Of a stretch of DNA of 64,000 nt, positions 43,190 through 52,503 are shown piece by piece. The DNA is from Cellulophaga sp. BC115SP (GTDB lineage: Bacteria; Bacteroidota; Bacteroidia; Cytophagales; Spirosomataceae). The first letter of the stretch is position 1. The number at the start of each line of letters is the position of its first letter. The notes under the pieces were generated by a model that did no database searches, was not told where the DNA came from, and was given only the letters and a program-made list of their open reading frames with translations. The position numbers were made by a program, and so were the translations under genes. Location of the stretch: contig NZ_JAAALB010000012.1 in NCBI RefSeq assembly GCF_009905545.1, forward strand, positions 1 through 64,000, given 5' to 3'.

Positions 43190-46100
43190 TTAGAAGAAAA
43201 AACCAAGCTTAAAACTAATCACTTCATCTTCTGAAGAACGTCCATAAGTCAACGTTAGCACTGCCATTTGGAATGGCGAAAGCCAAATACCACCACCGTA
43301 TCCATGATGCCATTTTTGAGATGTTTCATCTGGATTCCATACTCTGCCAAGGTCATTAAACGCCAACACGCCAAGATGCGCAGGGAAAAGGTACGATTTG
43401 AAAGAGAGCAACTTCAAACGTGCTTCTAAATTATGATAAAATGAGCTTCTTCCTGAAAAACGTGAACGGCGAAAACCTCTGAGGTTACTCAACCCTCCCA
43501 AAGTATTAGCCTGATAAAACTCATAATCTAACAAGTTGATTCCGCCACCAACACGAGTAGCAAAGGATAAAACAGCCGGAAGTTTGAAGGTATGATAAAA
43601 TGCCAAATCAGTTTTGACATTTAAGTAATCGTCTTTATAATTATGCTCAAATGCTTTCTGAAAAGTTGCCTCTGTATTCCATTTCAAACCACGAGTGGTC
43701 ATAACAGGATTATTGCGAGTATCGACAGTAAAGCCTGTACGTACACCATAAAAATCCTGTTCATCATACACTGGTGATCCTTTGGGAGCGTATTCAGCAA
43801 TATATCGTTTAGCATTTTCTTTTACATTATAGCCATTAAATACAAGTCCATAATATAGTTTCAAGGGTCCCCAATTATTACTCAAAAGCACTGAGTTTTC
43901 AAGATTACTTAGTTTTACCCTGTAATATTCTATGCCCTTGGATTGGATGTATTGAGACTCGTTACTTAGACCAAAAAAGTTGTCTGTCAGCCCATCTTGC
44001 TGTAAAGTTATTTTTACTTCTAAATCTGCTTTACCTATCACATCAACGGCTTTTCCTACATAGTAAAGATTGAAGGCATTGGTTGAGAAGGCATAATTTC
44101 CTGACAAACTATGTTGCATTCGGAAAGGCGATTTTCTAAAACCTTGCTGGGTATATTGCACTCCACCACCAAGAAATAAACCATCGTCTGGGTTATAAGC
44201 CAGCGAACCTAATGGAGCTAATCTATCATACACAAAGGCAAATCTGTCTAAATCATTGATATGCTTATCGTTTTCGGTGGTATGATTAACGGTTTCTTCT
44301 CCTGCCTGAATTGTTGTGTTCTTCTTTTTGTCATAAATCAGCGTTTTGCGTGCACCTTTTTCAACTGCTGAACTATCGATAAAGGTATCTTTCCCTTTTC
44401 CTCCAATCAACCTTACTTTGATACCTTTATTTGATTTTCCGTACACATGAAATACGTCTTCTCCGTCCATTCCCCAGATACGAATTTCTTTGGTATCTTT
44501 TGGGTCAAAAACTCTTTGATACAATAGTGTTCCTTGTTTTCCCTTTTTAGTTTGGTCAAATAGCTTTACACTCGTATTGCCGTCGGCGAGGCGCTCGATG
44601 TCGATAATTTCGTCTTTGTCCGAAGCCACAACATCTACTTCTTTCGCTAAAAATTTATAGTACTCTGAAGCATAAGCCAATAAATCCTTTTTGCGTTGCT
44701 TAAGCTTAGCTGCTATCTCAGAGGTAAATGGGTCATTATTGGGTAACTTTTTAATAGATTCATCAATCAATGAATCTGAAATACTTTTTTGTAATAAGCT
44801 AGCTGTTTCTTGCCAATCTTGTTGGGATAATTGCGTTAAAAATGCTCTATCAACGTATCTTGCATTGAAGTTGAACGTATTTACATCTCGAATTTTATAA
44901 TCAAACCCTTGTACTTTAGGCAGTATCCATTTGCGAGATACAATCTTTGGTAAAACTCCTTGACTTACAAAAAAAGCTTGGTCACGGTCGCGTGGAATAG
45001 CCTTATAAACTGTATGTTTTCCTTCATCAAAAGCAGCCCATCGCCATTGGTCATCATGACGATCCCAGTCTCCAATGAGCATATCTAATAATCTAGCTCG
45101 AAGTAAGGCTTTTTGGTCTATGACATTTTTATTGTCTTGGTCTAATTTATCAAAAAGTTTTAGGGTCGAATAGGTCTTTTTTGCACCTGCAAAACCCTCA
45201 TCTGGTCGCTCTTCAAACAAGGCTAATTGTCCTGCAAAAAGTCGTTGATATGGACCAAGAATAGTATCGTTAGGTAATCTAACCAAGCGTGGATTGGTAT
45301 GCAAGACTCCAGCAGCTTCAGCCAAGGAAGGAATCGTTAGGGCTGCAAATGGGTGTGATGCTGAAATTTGGTCACCAACTATATCAACGGTAAATTTGCT
45401 ACGAATTGCCTCAGGGACAGCACTTTCTGGATATTTCTCCACTGAGCGAGTTACATACTGATTTTCATCCTTACCTGCATATCGGAGCGATAAGGTCTGT
45501 TGTCCTCCCCCACGTTGAATGACTTTTAATCCTCCTTTTTCATGTGTCAAATCCAACACAGGCGCTTGTACAGGACTAGTCCAAATACTACGATAGTTTT
45601 TTCCTAAAAGCCATTCTTTAAATTTATTAGCTTTAAATTTAGGATTAGGAATGGTTTGTTGGTTCGATTGTACAACTAATTCTTGATATGGCTTTTTCTT
45701 GAACTCTAAAACTTTTTCATAAAGAAGCTGACCGTTGGCATCCCAGAAATAAATTTTGGAGGTACCATCTGATAGCCAGTCTAATTGTGCAAATCCTTTG
45801 GTAGCAGCAGCAAAATAAGAATCTTTCCCTTTTTTGACAGGCGTCGTTTTAGAGCCAGCACCAGAAGTAATATAGTAAAGAGAATCTTTTTCGATTAACT
45901 GAAGCGTATGTTCGTGTCCGTTGGCATAAACTACGTTGGGATATTGTGACATGATACGTACCATTCCTGTTCGCATCTCTTTGTACACAGGATTAGGAAT
46001 ATCCTGAATATTGCCAATCCAAGAACGGTACAAAGGATAAATAGAACCTAAAATCGGCAAAGGAATATTGAGTCCTAGCTCGTTGAAAGGTAAAATATGA

Positions 46101-46792
46101 GATTTGAAAGGGTAATATCCGCCATGCAAACTATAAGAATACATGGGATGATGACCTGCCACTACTACCTTTTTATGTCTGTTACGATACAAAATATCGT
46201 CTAAGGCTGTCAACAGACCTGTAAGGGTTTTTACTTCACAATCAGAATTTTCATCAGGTTTTTTCCAAGGATGCAAATACCATTGCGTATCCAACAAAAC
46301 TAGGGTCTGATTGTCAGAAAGTGGTATTTCTTGAGGTGTTGGGCAACCACCTTTTGGGAAAAAAACGGCTGGATTTTGGAGATATTCTGTGACAAATTTT
46401 TCTTGAGCAATAATCTCTGTCCATCCATTTTTCCCCCCTTGTTCCCAATCATGATTTCCAGGAATAATATAACCCGTTCCTGTATGAGATTTAATTACAT
46501 CTAATTGTGCTTTCAGACGGTCTTCAGCATCTTTTCTGTCAGGATGTTCTTCATCGACCATGCCTTTGGGGTAAATATTATCCCCTAAAAAGACCACAGA
46601 GCTATTTTTCCCTTTCAATTTTAATTTTTCTGAAAGTGTATTCAAAACAGCATCTTTACCATGCGTGTCGGGTTCGCCTGCATCACCGATAAGAAACAAA
46701 GAAAATTCAACTTTAGGTGCAGTATTCTGCGCCAAAAGTTGAGTTGAATAAGATAGGAAGAGAAGTATGCAAAAAAAACGAGTTTTCATCAT
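43190..46792 (-). CDS. Metallophosphoesterase fused to an Omp85-type barrel
   Basis: This is a 1200-residue exported protein (signal about 1-21). The N-terminal calcineurin-like phosphoesterase domain (about 28-370) has GDAGE (37-41), FLGDNIYP (68-75), GNHDW (112-116), GHHPMYS and NGHEH. A middle region (about 400-860) of unknown fold follows. The C-terminal part (about 870-1200) is a surface-antigen/Omp85-type barrel ending in KLGFFF with terminal Phe. An enzyme tied to its own outer-membrane barrel probably acts at the surface or periplasm on phosphorylated molecules. The PAP2-phosphatase gene lies 30 bases upstream and is likely cotranscribed, which suggests lipid or phosphate processing. 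Confidence 0.88.
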   Translation of the reverse strand: MMKTRFFCILLFLSYSTQLLAQNTAPKVEFSLFLIGDAGEPDTHGKDAVLNTLSEKLKLKGKNSSVVFLGDNIYPKGMVDEEHPDRKDAEDRLKAQLDVIKSHTGTGYIIPGNHDWEQGGKNGWTEIIAQEKFVTEYLQNPAVFFPKGGCPTPQEIPLSDNQTLVLLDTQWYLHPWKKPDENSDCEVKTLTGLLTALDDILYRNRHKKVVVAGHHPMYSYSLHGGYYPFKSHILPFNELGLNIPLPILGSIYPLYRSWIGNIQDIPNPVYKEMRTGMVRIMSQYPNVVYANGHEHTLQLIEKDSLYYITSGAGSKTTPVKKGKDSYFAAATKGFAQLDWLSDGTSKIYFWDANGQLLYEKVLEFKKKPYQELVVQSNQQTIPNPKFKANKFKEWLLGKNYRSIWTSPVQAPVLDLTHEKGGLKVIQRGGGQQTLSLRYAGKDENQYVTRSVEKYPESAVPEAIRSKFTVDIVGDQISASHPFAALTIPSLAEAAGVLHTNPRLVRLPNDTILGPYQRLFAGQLALFEERPDEGFAGAKKTYSTLKLFDKLDQDNKNVIDQKALLRARLLDMLIGDWDRHDDQWRWAAFDEGKHTVYKAIPRDRDQAFFVSQGVLPKIVSRKWILPKVQGFDYKIRDVNTFNFNARYVDRAFLTQLSQQDWQETASLLQKSISDSLIDESIKKLPNNDPFTSEIAAKLKQRKKDLLAYASEYYKFLAKEVDVVASDKDEIIDIERLADGNTSVKLFDQTKKGKQGTLLYQRVFDPKDTKEIRIWGMDGEDVFHVYGKSNKGIKVRLIGGKGKDTFIDSSAVEKGARKTLIYDKKKNTTIQAGEETVNHTTENDKHINDLDRFAFVYDRLAPLGSLAYNPDDGLFLGGGVQYTQQGFRKSPFRMQHSLSGNYAFSTNAFNLYYVGKAVDVIGKADLEVKITLQQDGLTDNFFGLSNESQYIQSKGIEYYRVKLSNLENSVLLSNNWGPLKLYYGLVFNGYNVKENAKRYIAEYAPKGSPVYDEQDFYGVRTGFTVDTRNNPVMTTRGLKWNTEATFQKAFEHNYKDDYLNVKTDLAFYHTFKLPAVLSFATRVGGGINLLDYEFYQANTLGGLSNLRGFRRSRFSGRSSFYHNLEARLKLLSFKSYLFPAHLGVLAFNDLGRVWNPDETSQKWHHGYGGGIWLSPFQMAVLTLTYGRSSEDEVISFKLGFFF

Positions 46793-46822
46793 AAGAAATT
46801 ATCAAGCAGTAGTGTGCGTAAA

Positions 46823-47557
46823 TCAAAATCCAATCGTGAGATTTCCAGTAACAGCATAGCCATTATACACTGGAACAAACGATACGTTGGAAGGTAACTT
46901 TGGAGCAATTTGTTTTTTGATCCAAGGGTAAATAATATACGAAGCCTTGGCAGAAAGAATTCCAATACCTGCACCAACCAATACATCAGACAACCAGTGA
47001 CGATTGTTTAACATCCGAAAAGTACCCGTAGCAGTAGCGACGGTATAACCCCCAATCGTGTACCAAACACTTTGGTCGCCATATTCGGTGGCCAAAACCG
47101 TTGCTCCAAAAAAAGCATTAGCGGTATGCCCCGAAGGAAACGAATCATTACTCGAATCATCAGGACGAGTTGTATTGGTTATCTTTTTTAATCCAAAAAC
47201 AGTCCCTAACATAATACCTGTGCCTAAAACAATGATTCCTCCTTTATCGACAAAAGTATTTTTGCCTTTGACACCCACTAAACTCAAACCCATGGCAGCA
47301 GCTTGGGGTGTAAACTGCAAGTAATCGTCGGCATGAGTTCTGAAACTAGATAGATATTTGGTATGCCATTCTTTTTGTTCAGCTTTGGTACTATTATTAA
47401 TAAACACCATTCCCGTACCAATCAGGATACCTGGTGCAATCATTTCTTTAGCAGTAATTAAGGGTTTTGAACTATCAGAAGTTTGCTTTTGAGCGCAAGT
47501 AATTTTTGGTAAAAAAAGAAAGCTGATAAACACCAGCCTAAAGGATTTTTTGAACAT
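46823..47557 (-). CDS. PAP2-family phosphatase, exported
   Basis: This is a 244-residue protein with a signal (about 1-22) and the three PAP2 motifs: KITNTTRP, PSGHTANAF and a final RMLNNRHWLSDVLVGAGIG with catalytic His. The family removes phosphate from lipid phosphates, such as undecaprenyl-pyrophosphate or lipid A. It is followed, after 30 bases, by the metallophosphoesterase-barrel gene on the same strand. Substrate not visible in the sequence. Confidence 0.88.
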   Translation of the reverse strand: MFKKSFRLVFISFLFLPKITCAQKQTSDSSKPLITAKEMIAPGILIGTGMVFINNSTKAEQKEWHTKYLSSFRTHADDYLQFTPQAAAMGLSLVGVKGKNTFVDKGGIIVLGTGIMLGTVFGLKKITNTTRPDDSSNDSFPSGHTANAFFGATVLATEYGDQSVWYTIGGYTVATATGTFRMLNNRHWLSDVLVGAGIGILSAKASYIIYPWIKKQIAPKLPSNVSFVPVYNGYAVTGNLTIGF

Positions 47558-47713
47558 AGAAATGAAATTTTAGTCAATGGCAAGGTCAATAAGCTGGAAA
47601 ACATCATACTGAGCATTGAGTGTTTAGTTTATCAGCCATTCGCACAATTGTTTTTAAATCTATTCAAACTTTGAACTGTTTGCATTAAAAAATTAACCTC
47701 AAAGGAATGAACG

Positions 47714-48898
47714 TTACTTATGTTGCTGCAACATGGTAGCTACCCCAAATGCGAGAATAGAAGCCACAAAACCAAACATGAAAATGTTGTAAGCAATACG
47801 TAACAACTTATACTTTTTACCAAGTACCTTCCCAAGGAAGTAAATATCACGCGTCATAGAGGCATACAGAAACTCCGAGTCGTTCATCATTTCTTTCATA
47901 CCAGCCTGATAATCTTCTAATTCCATTTCATGAAAATTACCAAAAAACAACAAATTGGCACTACGGTTGGCTATATCCTCTTTTGAAAATTTACCTTTCG
48001 TTACGTTAGGGATAGTAGCTAATACTGCAAAAACCGTAGCCAACAAACATACCGTAGTAATCATGATAGTAGGGATAACCAGATAGGTATTCTCCTCTAA
48101 TTTTCTCATCAATATACTGACAATCAAAGAAATAACAATCGTGTTGACCGAAATCATGATGTTTGCCTTATTATCAGCCATTGAAGAAAGTTGGAAGTGA
48201 TTAGCAGAGGTAGTTCTAAACATGGTTTCGATGCCACGATCAGGGCGTCTTACCTTTGCTTCTGCCTCCTTTTCCTTTTCTTTCTCTTTATTTTCTTTTT
48301 TAGCTTGTTTCAACTCTTCCAATTTATCCTTGAGGAGACTTATATTTTTTTGTTTTCGAGGCTCCAAAACTTTCTTTCCATAAGCGGTAAAATAGTGATG
48401 TTCTTCCATGAAAGTTAGCGTTTTCTTCAGCCAATCTTTCTCAGACAAAGACATTTTAGTAAAGCAAATTTCGGTACGAAGATGTTCGGTTTTTTCTAAG
48501 AAATTTTCAGAAGCTAAATGCGACAAATCTGCATCACACAAAATCATCTGCTTGTGTGAATGTGGGCTTTGCGGCATTCGGGTTGCTCCGATATAAGTTG
48601 AAATTTTCTGTATTTGCTTTTCTGTACACTCGATTTTGGCAAGAAATTCCTGAGAAAGCGCAATACTATGTGTCTCATGATCATCGAAACTCACAGAATA
48701 ACCAATATCGTGTAGCCAAGCCGCCATCAAGAGGTTTTCGAGTGCTTTATCTTTAACACCTTCTTCTTGGGCTATTTCTTTGGTGGCTGCCACTACGGCT
48801 TCGGTATGTTGAGCATTGTGGTAACAAAACTGAGGCGGTAGTTGTGACAACACCGATTCGGCATATTGTTGTACTAAGTTGAGTTTTTCGGTATGCAT
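47714..48898 (-). CDS. HD phosphohydrolase fused to a PycTM-type (Pycsar effector) membrane domain
   Basis: This is a 394-residue protein. The N-terminal HD domain (about 15-190) has His31, WLHDIGYS with His63-Asp64, HETHS and an Asp in LCDADLSHL; these are the expected metal ligands. A Lys/Glu-rich coiled linker (about 190-220) leads to the C-terminal domain (about 225-394) with HFQLSSMADNKANIMISVN, two membrane helices (about 245-290), a helical insert and a third helix near 365-385. This part matches the PycTM domain (DUF5706), the membrane effector of Pycsar antiphage systems. No PycC cyclase gene is seen nearby. A role in cyclic nucleotide signalling or membrane response is likely, with or without defence. 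It follows a DUF3817 gene by 19 bases. Confidence 0.82.
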   Translation of the reverse strand: MHTEKLNLVQQYAESVLSQLPPQFCYHNAQHTEAVVAATKEIAQEEGVKDKALENLLMAAWLHDIGYSVSFDDHETHSIALSQEFLAKIECTEKQIQKISTYIGATRMPQSPHSHKQMILCDADLSHLASENFLEKTEHLRTEICFTKMSLSEKDWLKKTLTFMEEHHYFTAYGKKVLEPRKQKNISLLKDKLEELKQAKKENKEKEKEKEAEAKVRRPDRGIETMFRTTSANHFQLSSMADNKANIMISVNTIVISLIVSILMRKLEENTYLVIPTIMITTVCLLATVFAVLATIPNVTKGKFSKEDIANRSANLLFFGNFHEMELEDYQAGMKEMMNDSEFLYASMTRDIYFLGKVLGKKYKLLRIAYNIFMFGFVASILAFGVATMLQQHK

Positions 48899-48917
48899 AA
48901 AGGCAATTGCAACACGA

Positions 48918-49214
48918 TTACAGTGTTTTTTTCAAGTAAAAAGTCCCAAAAGGAATTAAAGATAATAAGAATGCCAACATCGCTTTACGTAAGGTCATTC
49001 CTACTTGAATAATCATGGCTAAAATAGTTGCCACAAATGCAACAAACAGGACTCCATGAATGATACCTCCAATTGTAACGAGTTCTCGTTTAGCTAAAAT
49101 GTATTTGACTGGCATTGCCACAAATAACAAAAACAAATAGCTGTAGCCTTCGATTTTTCCAATGACAAGGAACGCTCTGATGATATTAGCGGATAAGGAA
49201 GTTTTTTCTGACAT
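48918..49214 (-). CDS. DUF3817 small membrane protein
   Basis: This is a 98-residue membrane protein with three hydrophobic segments (about 8-32, 43-62 and 70-92). IGKIEGYSYLFLLFVAMPVKY and GIIHGVLFVAF are the family signature of DUF3817 proteins, which often lie beside or fuse to transporters but have no known function. It is 19 bases upstream of the HD-PycTM gene, so the two are probably co-expressed. A link between them is inferred from spacing. Confidence 0.8.
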   Translation of the reverse strand: MSEKTSLSANIIRAFLVIGKIEGYSYLFLLFVAMPVKYILAKRELVTIGGIIHGVLFVAFVATILAMIIQVGMTLRKAMLAFLLSLIPFGTFYLKKTL

Positions 49215-49330
49215 AATTTAATTAAGCTTTTGTAAACAACTATCAAAAGTGATGTAACAAAGTAAATTCAGAACTTTGGAGAGTACTTACATTTCTTCAA
49301 CTCAATATTGAGAAATTTCGTTTCAAAAGC

Positions 49331-52300
49331 CTATGATTTAGCAAAATACACAATAAAAGTTGTGCCTTTATCAACTTCACTTTGTACATCTATTTTTCCA
49401 CCAAGCGCTCTAATTTGAGAACTTACGATGTAAAGTCCTAATCCTTTGCTTTCTGGATAATCATGAAAACGCTGATAAAGCCCAAAAATTTTACTTCGGT
49501 GCCGCTTCAAATCAATCCCAATGCCATTATCTGCAAAATGAAGCTCTACGTAATTCGGTGTGTCTTTGGTAAACACCTGTATTTCAAGTGGTCGCTTCAA
49601 TGAACGATACTTTAGGGCATTTGTTAATAAATTTAATAAAATACTTTCAAGATATGATGAATCGAAACTAACACTGCCTGCTGCACTAAAGTCTGTTTGC
49701 AATGAAGCGTTTGCTTCTCGAATTTGATACCCAACAGAAGATTTTACTTTGTCAAATTCGGTTGTCAAACTCAAGGGTTTTTTCTCTAAATTCACTTGAT
49801 TTTTAATTACCAACACATCCAATAGATCATTGATAGTTTGATTGAGTAAGTGAGTGGACTCTTTAAATTTCTCAAGTAATTCTAAGGTCATTTCGTCGCG
49901 TATTGACTCAGGTTCTACCAAATCCAAAATACCCATTAAATTAGATAATGGCGCGCGTAAATTATGAGAGGTAATAAACGTAAACTGCTTTAAATCAGTA
50001 TTACTGTCGGTCAATTCCTTAATCAAAACCTCTCGCTCTGCTTCAGCTTTTTTACGTGCTGAAATATCTCTAAATACTGAAATGGCATGCGTAAACTCAC
50101 CTTTGGCATCGGGCACTGGTACCACCTCCAAACTTGCCCAAAATTGTTCACCATTTTTGCGATAAACAACAATTTCTACTTCTTCATGCTTCCAGTTTTT
50201 AATGGCATCTTCAATTTTGGCAAGAGCTTCCAAATCCGTTTTTTCACCAACTAGCATCATCGTTGGATTAGCTTTTATTTCACTTGGATCAAACCCAGAA
50301 AGTCGCAAAAAGGCAGCGTTATAGTAAACCGCACGATGACATGCGTTCTCGACGTTTGGCTCAGTAATCACAATGGCATCATTGCTATTCGTAATCACAG
50401 ATTCACGCAAACGTAACTGTAATTCTTCTTCTTTTTGCTGAGTAATATCACGTCCTGAGGCAAATATGAGTTTTTCGTCAGGCAAATAAGTAACCGACCA
50501 AGAAATCCAACGAACACTTTGATCTTTGGCGATAAAGCGATTTTCCATCACCGACACCGAAGCCTTTTCCTGAATACCACGAAGTACCTCAAACGTTTTT
50601 TGTTTGTCTTCAGGATGTACAAAATCTAATACATCATGTCCATTGATTTCATGAGTATCATAGCCCAAAACACGTAAAAAAGCATTATTGATTCTGACAA
50701 AAAAGCCATCGAGTGTAGCAATGCCGAGCAAATCGTTGCTCAACAAGAAGAAGTGATTAAGCATTTCGTCAGCATTCCGCTTCTCAATTTCGGCCCCCAA
50801 TTGCTTACATACTTCACCCAAAAAAGTCAAAATACTCTCATCGACTTGGTGGTTGGCCTTACTAAAAAACACCATCCAACCAATATGCTTTTCATCGTAG
50901 GTAATAGGAATAGAAATAGCGGAGTGAATACCTATTTTATCTGAAACATTGGTTCGTTGAAAATCCTTCATATCATGAAGATTATTCAACCAAATAGGCG
51001 TTAAACGATTACGACTATTATTATATACAGTTTGAGTAAGATTTATTTCTTTCTGTAAAAATGGCTCGACCATTTCTTGCAAATGCTCAAATTCGGCAGT
51101 ATAACTATACGTTTGTAATCGGATATATTCTTTTTGATAATCGGTCATCCAGATTTCAGAATGTTCCCAACCCAAGTAATTTCGGATTGTTTCGAGACAA
51201 GCATTGAGCCCTTTAGTCAAAGATGGGGCATTCCTAAACAATTCTAAACCATGTACTAAAATTCGTTTTTCCTCTTCTGCTCTTACTTTTTCAGTAACAT
51301 CACGAATCAACATTTGCGTAGCCTTTCGTCCAGCAAAGTCGATAGGATAGGCTGTAACTTCTACAATGATTTTTTCGTATCCTGCTTTTAAATGTACTTG
51401 TAAAAGACTGTTTTTTAAGGTTAAAGATTCTCTTTGCATGGCTTTAGGACAAATATCTTCCATGCACATTTCTAAAAACTCTTCTCGGTCATAACCATAA
51501 TGATGAATAGCCGCAGGATTTACTTCTAAGAATTCCATTGTAGCACTATCATAAATCCACATTGGATTGGGGTTATTATCAAAAATTTGACGATAGTTAT
51601 ATTCGGAAATACGCAACTTTTCCTGCGAAACCTTGCGCTCAGTTATATCCATCATAGTACCCAACATCCTTACAGGCACATCGTTGTCATCATAAATTAC
51701 CGAACCACGATCATGTACATAGAAATATTCACCCGAACCATTTTGAAAACGATATTCATATTCCCAGAATTTGGTACTTCGAGAAAGTAAATGGGCTTTG
51801 ATAACCGTTTCCACGGCAATAATATCTTCTGGATGGACTCTTTCGCCCCAAAAGCTAAAATCTGAGGTAAAAGATTTTTCCTCATAACCATGTGTATGCA
51901 AGAATGTATCACCTGAGCGTACGACTTCGTTATTGGACAAATTGACATCCCACACGACCCCAATGGTCGCATTCGACACCATGGTATAGCGTTCGTTGCT
52001 TTGTTTTATTCTTTCAAGATTACGCTTACGCTCGATACTATATCTAATCGTTTTTGAAAGCAATTTAGACTCTAATTCACCTTTTATCAGATAATCCTGC
52101 GCACCATTGATGATTGCTTCGGTGGTAGTTTGAGTATCCTCCATACCCGAAAGTACAACAATTGGAATATGGGCAGCCATTTTATTCAAATCTATAATAG
52201 ACTGAATACCAATGCTATCAGGCAAAGACAAATCCAAGAATACTAAATCATAATCGGCATTGGACAACGCTTGTTTAGCCTCAGCTACCGATATGACGTT

Positions 52301-52417
52301 CTGAACCTCCTTTACATCTAGCCCTGTATCGTGTAAATACTCCTCAAAAAGTATATAATCTCCGAGGTTGTCTTCTACAACGAGTATCCTCAATTGCTGT
52401 GGTCTTATAGTAATCAT
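49331..52417 (-). CDS. Receiver-PAS-GAF sensor histidine kinase
   Basis: I start at ATG 52417 (MITIRPQQLRILVVEDN); the longer frame to 52456 adds 13 residues with no support. The 1028-residue protein has an N-terminal receiver with Asp62 in VFLDLSLPDS, then four or so PAS modules (two at about 140-400, two at about 560-800) around a GAF domain (about 400-555). The dimerisation domain has FITSHNLRAPLSN with His818, and the ATPase has NLLTNALKYRS, DNGIGID and KGLGLYIVSSQI. Having a receiver at the N-terminus, it is likely a middle stage in a phosphorelay. Cytosolic; signals unknown. It lies 86 bases after the 1990-residue kinase gene. Confidence 0.92.
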   Translation of the reverse strand: MITIRPQQLRILVVEDNLGDYILFEEYLHDTGLDVKEVQNVISVAEAKQALSNADYDLVFLDLSLPDSIGIQSIIDLNKMAAHIPIVVLSGMEDTQTTTEAIINGAQDYLIKGELESKLLSKTIRYSIERKRNLERIKQSNERYTMVSNATIGVVWDVNLSNNEVVRSGDTFLHTHGYEEKSFTSDFSFWGERVHPEDIIAVETVIKAHLLSRSTKFWEYEYRFQNGSGEYFYVHDRGSVIYDDNDVPVRMLGTMMDITERKVSQEKLRISEYNYRQIFDNNPNPMWIYDSATMEFLEVNPAAIHHYGYDREEFLEMCMEDICPKAMQRESLTLKNSLLQVHLKAGYEKIIVEVTAYPIDFAGRKATQMLIRDVTEKVRAEEEKRILVHGLELFRNAPSLTKGLNACLETIRNYLGWEHSEIWMTDYQKEYIRLQTYSYTAEFEHLQEMVEPFLQKEINLTQTVYNNSRNRLTPIWLNNLHDMKDFQRTNVSDKIGIHSAISIPITYDEKHIGWMVFFSKANHQVDESILTFLGEVCKQLGAEIEKRNADEMLNHFFLLSNDLLGIATLDGFFVRINNAFLRVLGYDTHEINGHDVLDFVHPEDKQKTFEVLRGIQEKASVSVMENRFIAKDQSVRWISWSVTYLPDEKLIFASGRDITQQKEEELQLRLRESVITNSNDAIVITEPNVENACHRAVYYNAAFLRLSGFDPSEIKANPTMMLVGEKTDLEALAKIEDAIKNWKHEEVEIVVYRKNGEQFWASLEVVPVPDAKGEFTHAISVFRDISARKKAEAEREVLIKELTDSNTDLKQFTFITSHNLRAPLSNLMGILDLVEPESIRDEMTLELLEKFKESTHLLNQTINDLLDVLVIKNQVNLEKKPLSLTTEFDKVKSSVGYQIREANASLQTDFSAAGSVSFDSSYLESILLNLLTNALKYRSLKRPLEIQVFTKDTPNYVELHFADNGIGIDLKRHRSKIFGLYQRFHDYPESKGLGLYIVSSQIRALGGKIDVQSEVDKGTTFIVYFAKS

Positions 52418-52503
52418 GGTGGTGATATAGTTAATACAAAAGAGTGAATTACGCACAAAGCCAAAAGGCCTATACGAAATTAGTTGCTTACCATTTTCTC
52501 TTT

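Noticed and set aside
46789-46986. Separate minus-strand frame at the end of the PAP2 gene
   Set aside because: It is an alternative frame of the PAP2 gene, whose motifs are complete in the chosen frame.
47714-49214. Complete Pycsar defence operon
   Set aside because: The effector-type domain is present, but no PycC cyclase is seen in the window and the neighbours are housekeeping envelope genes.
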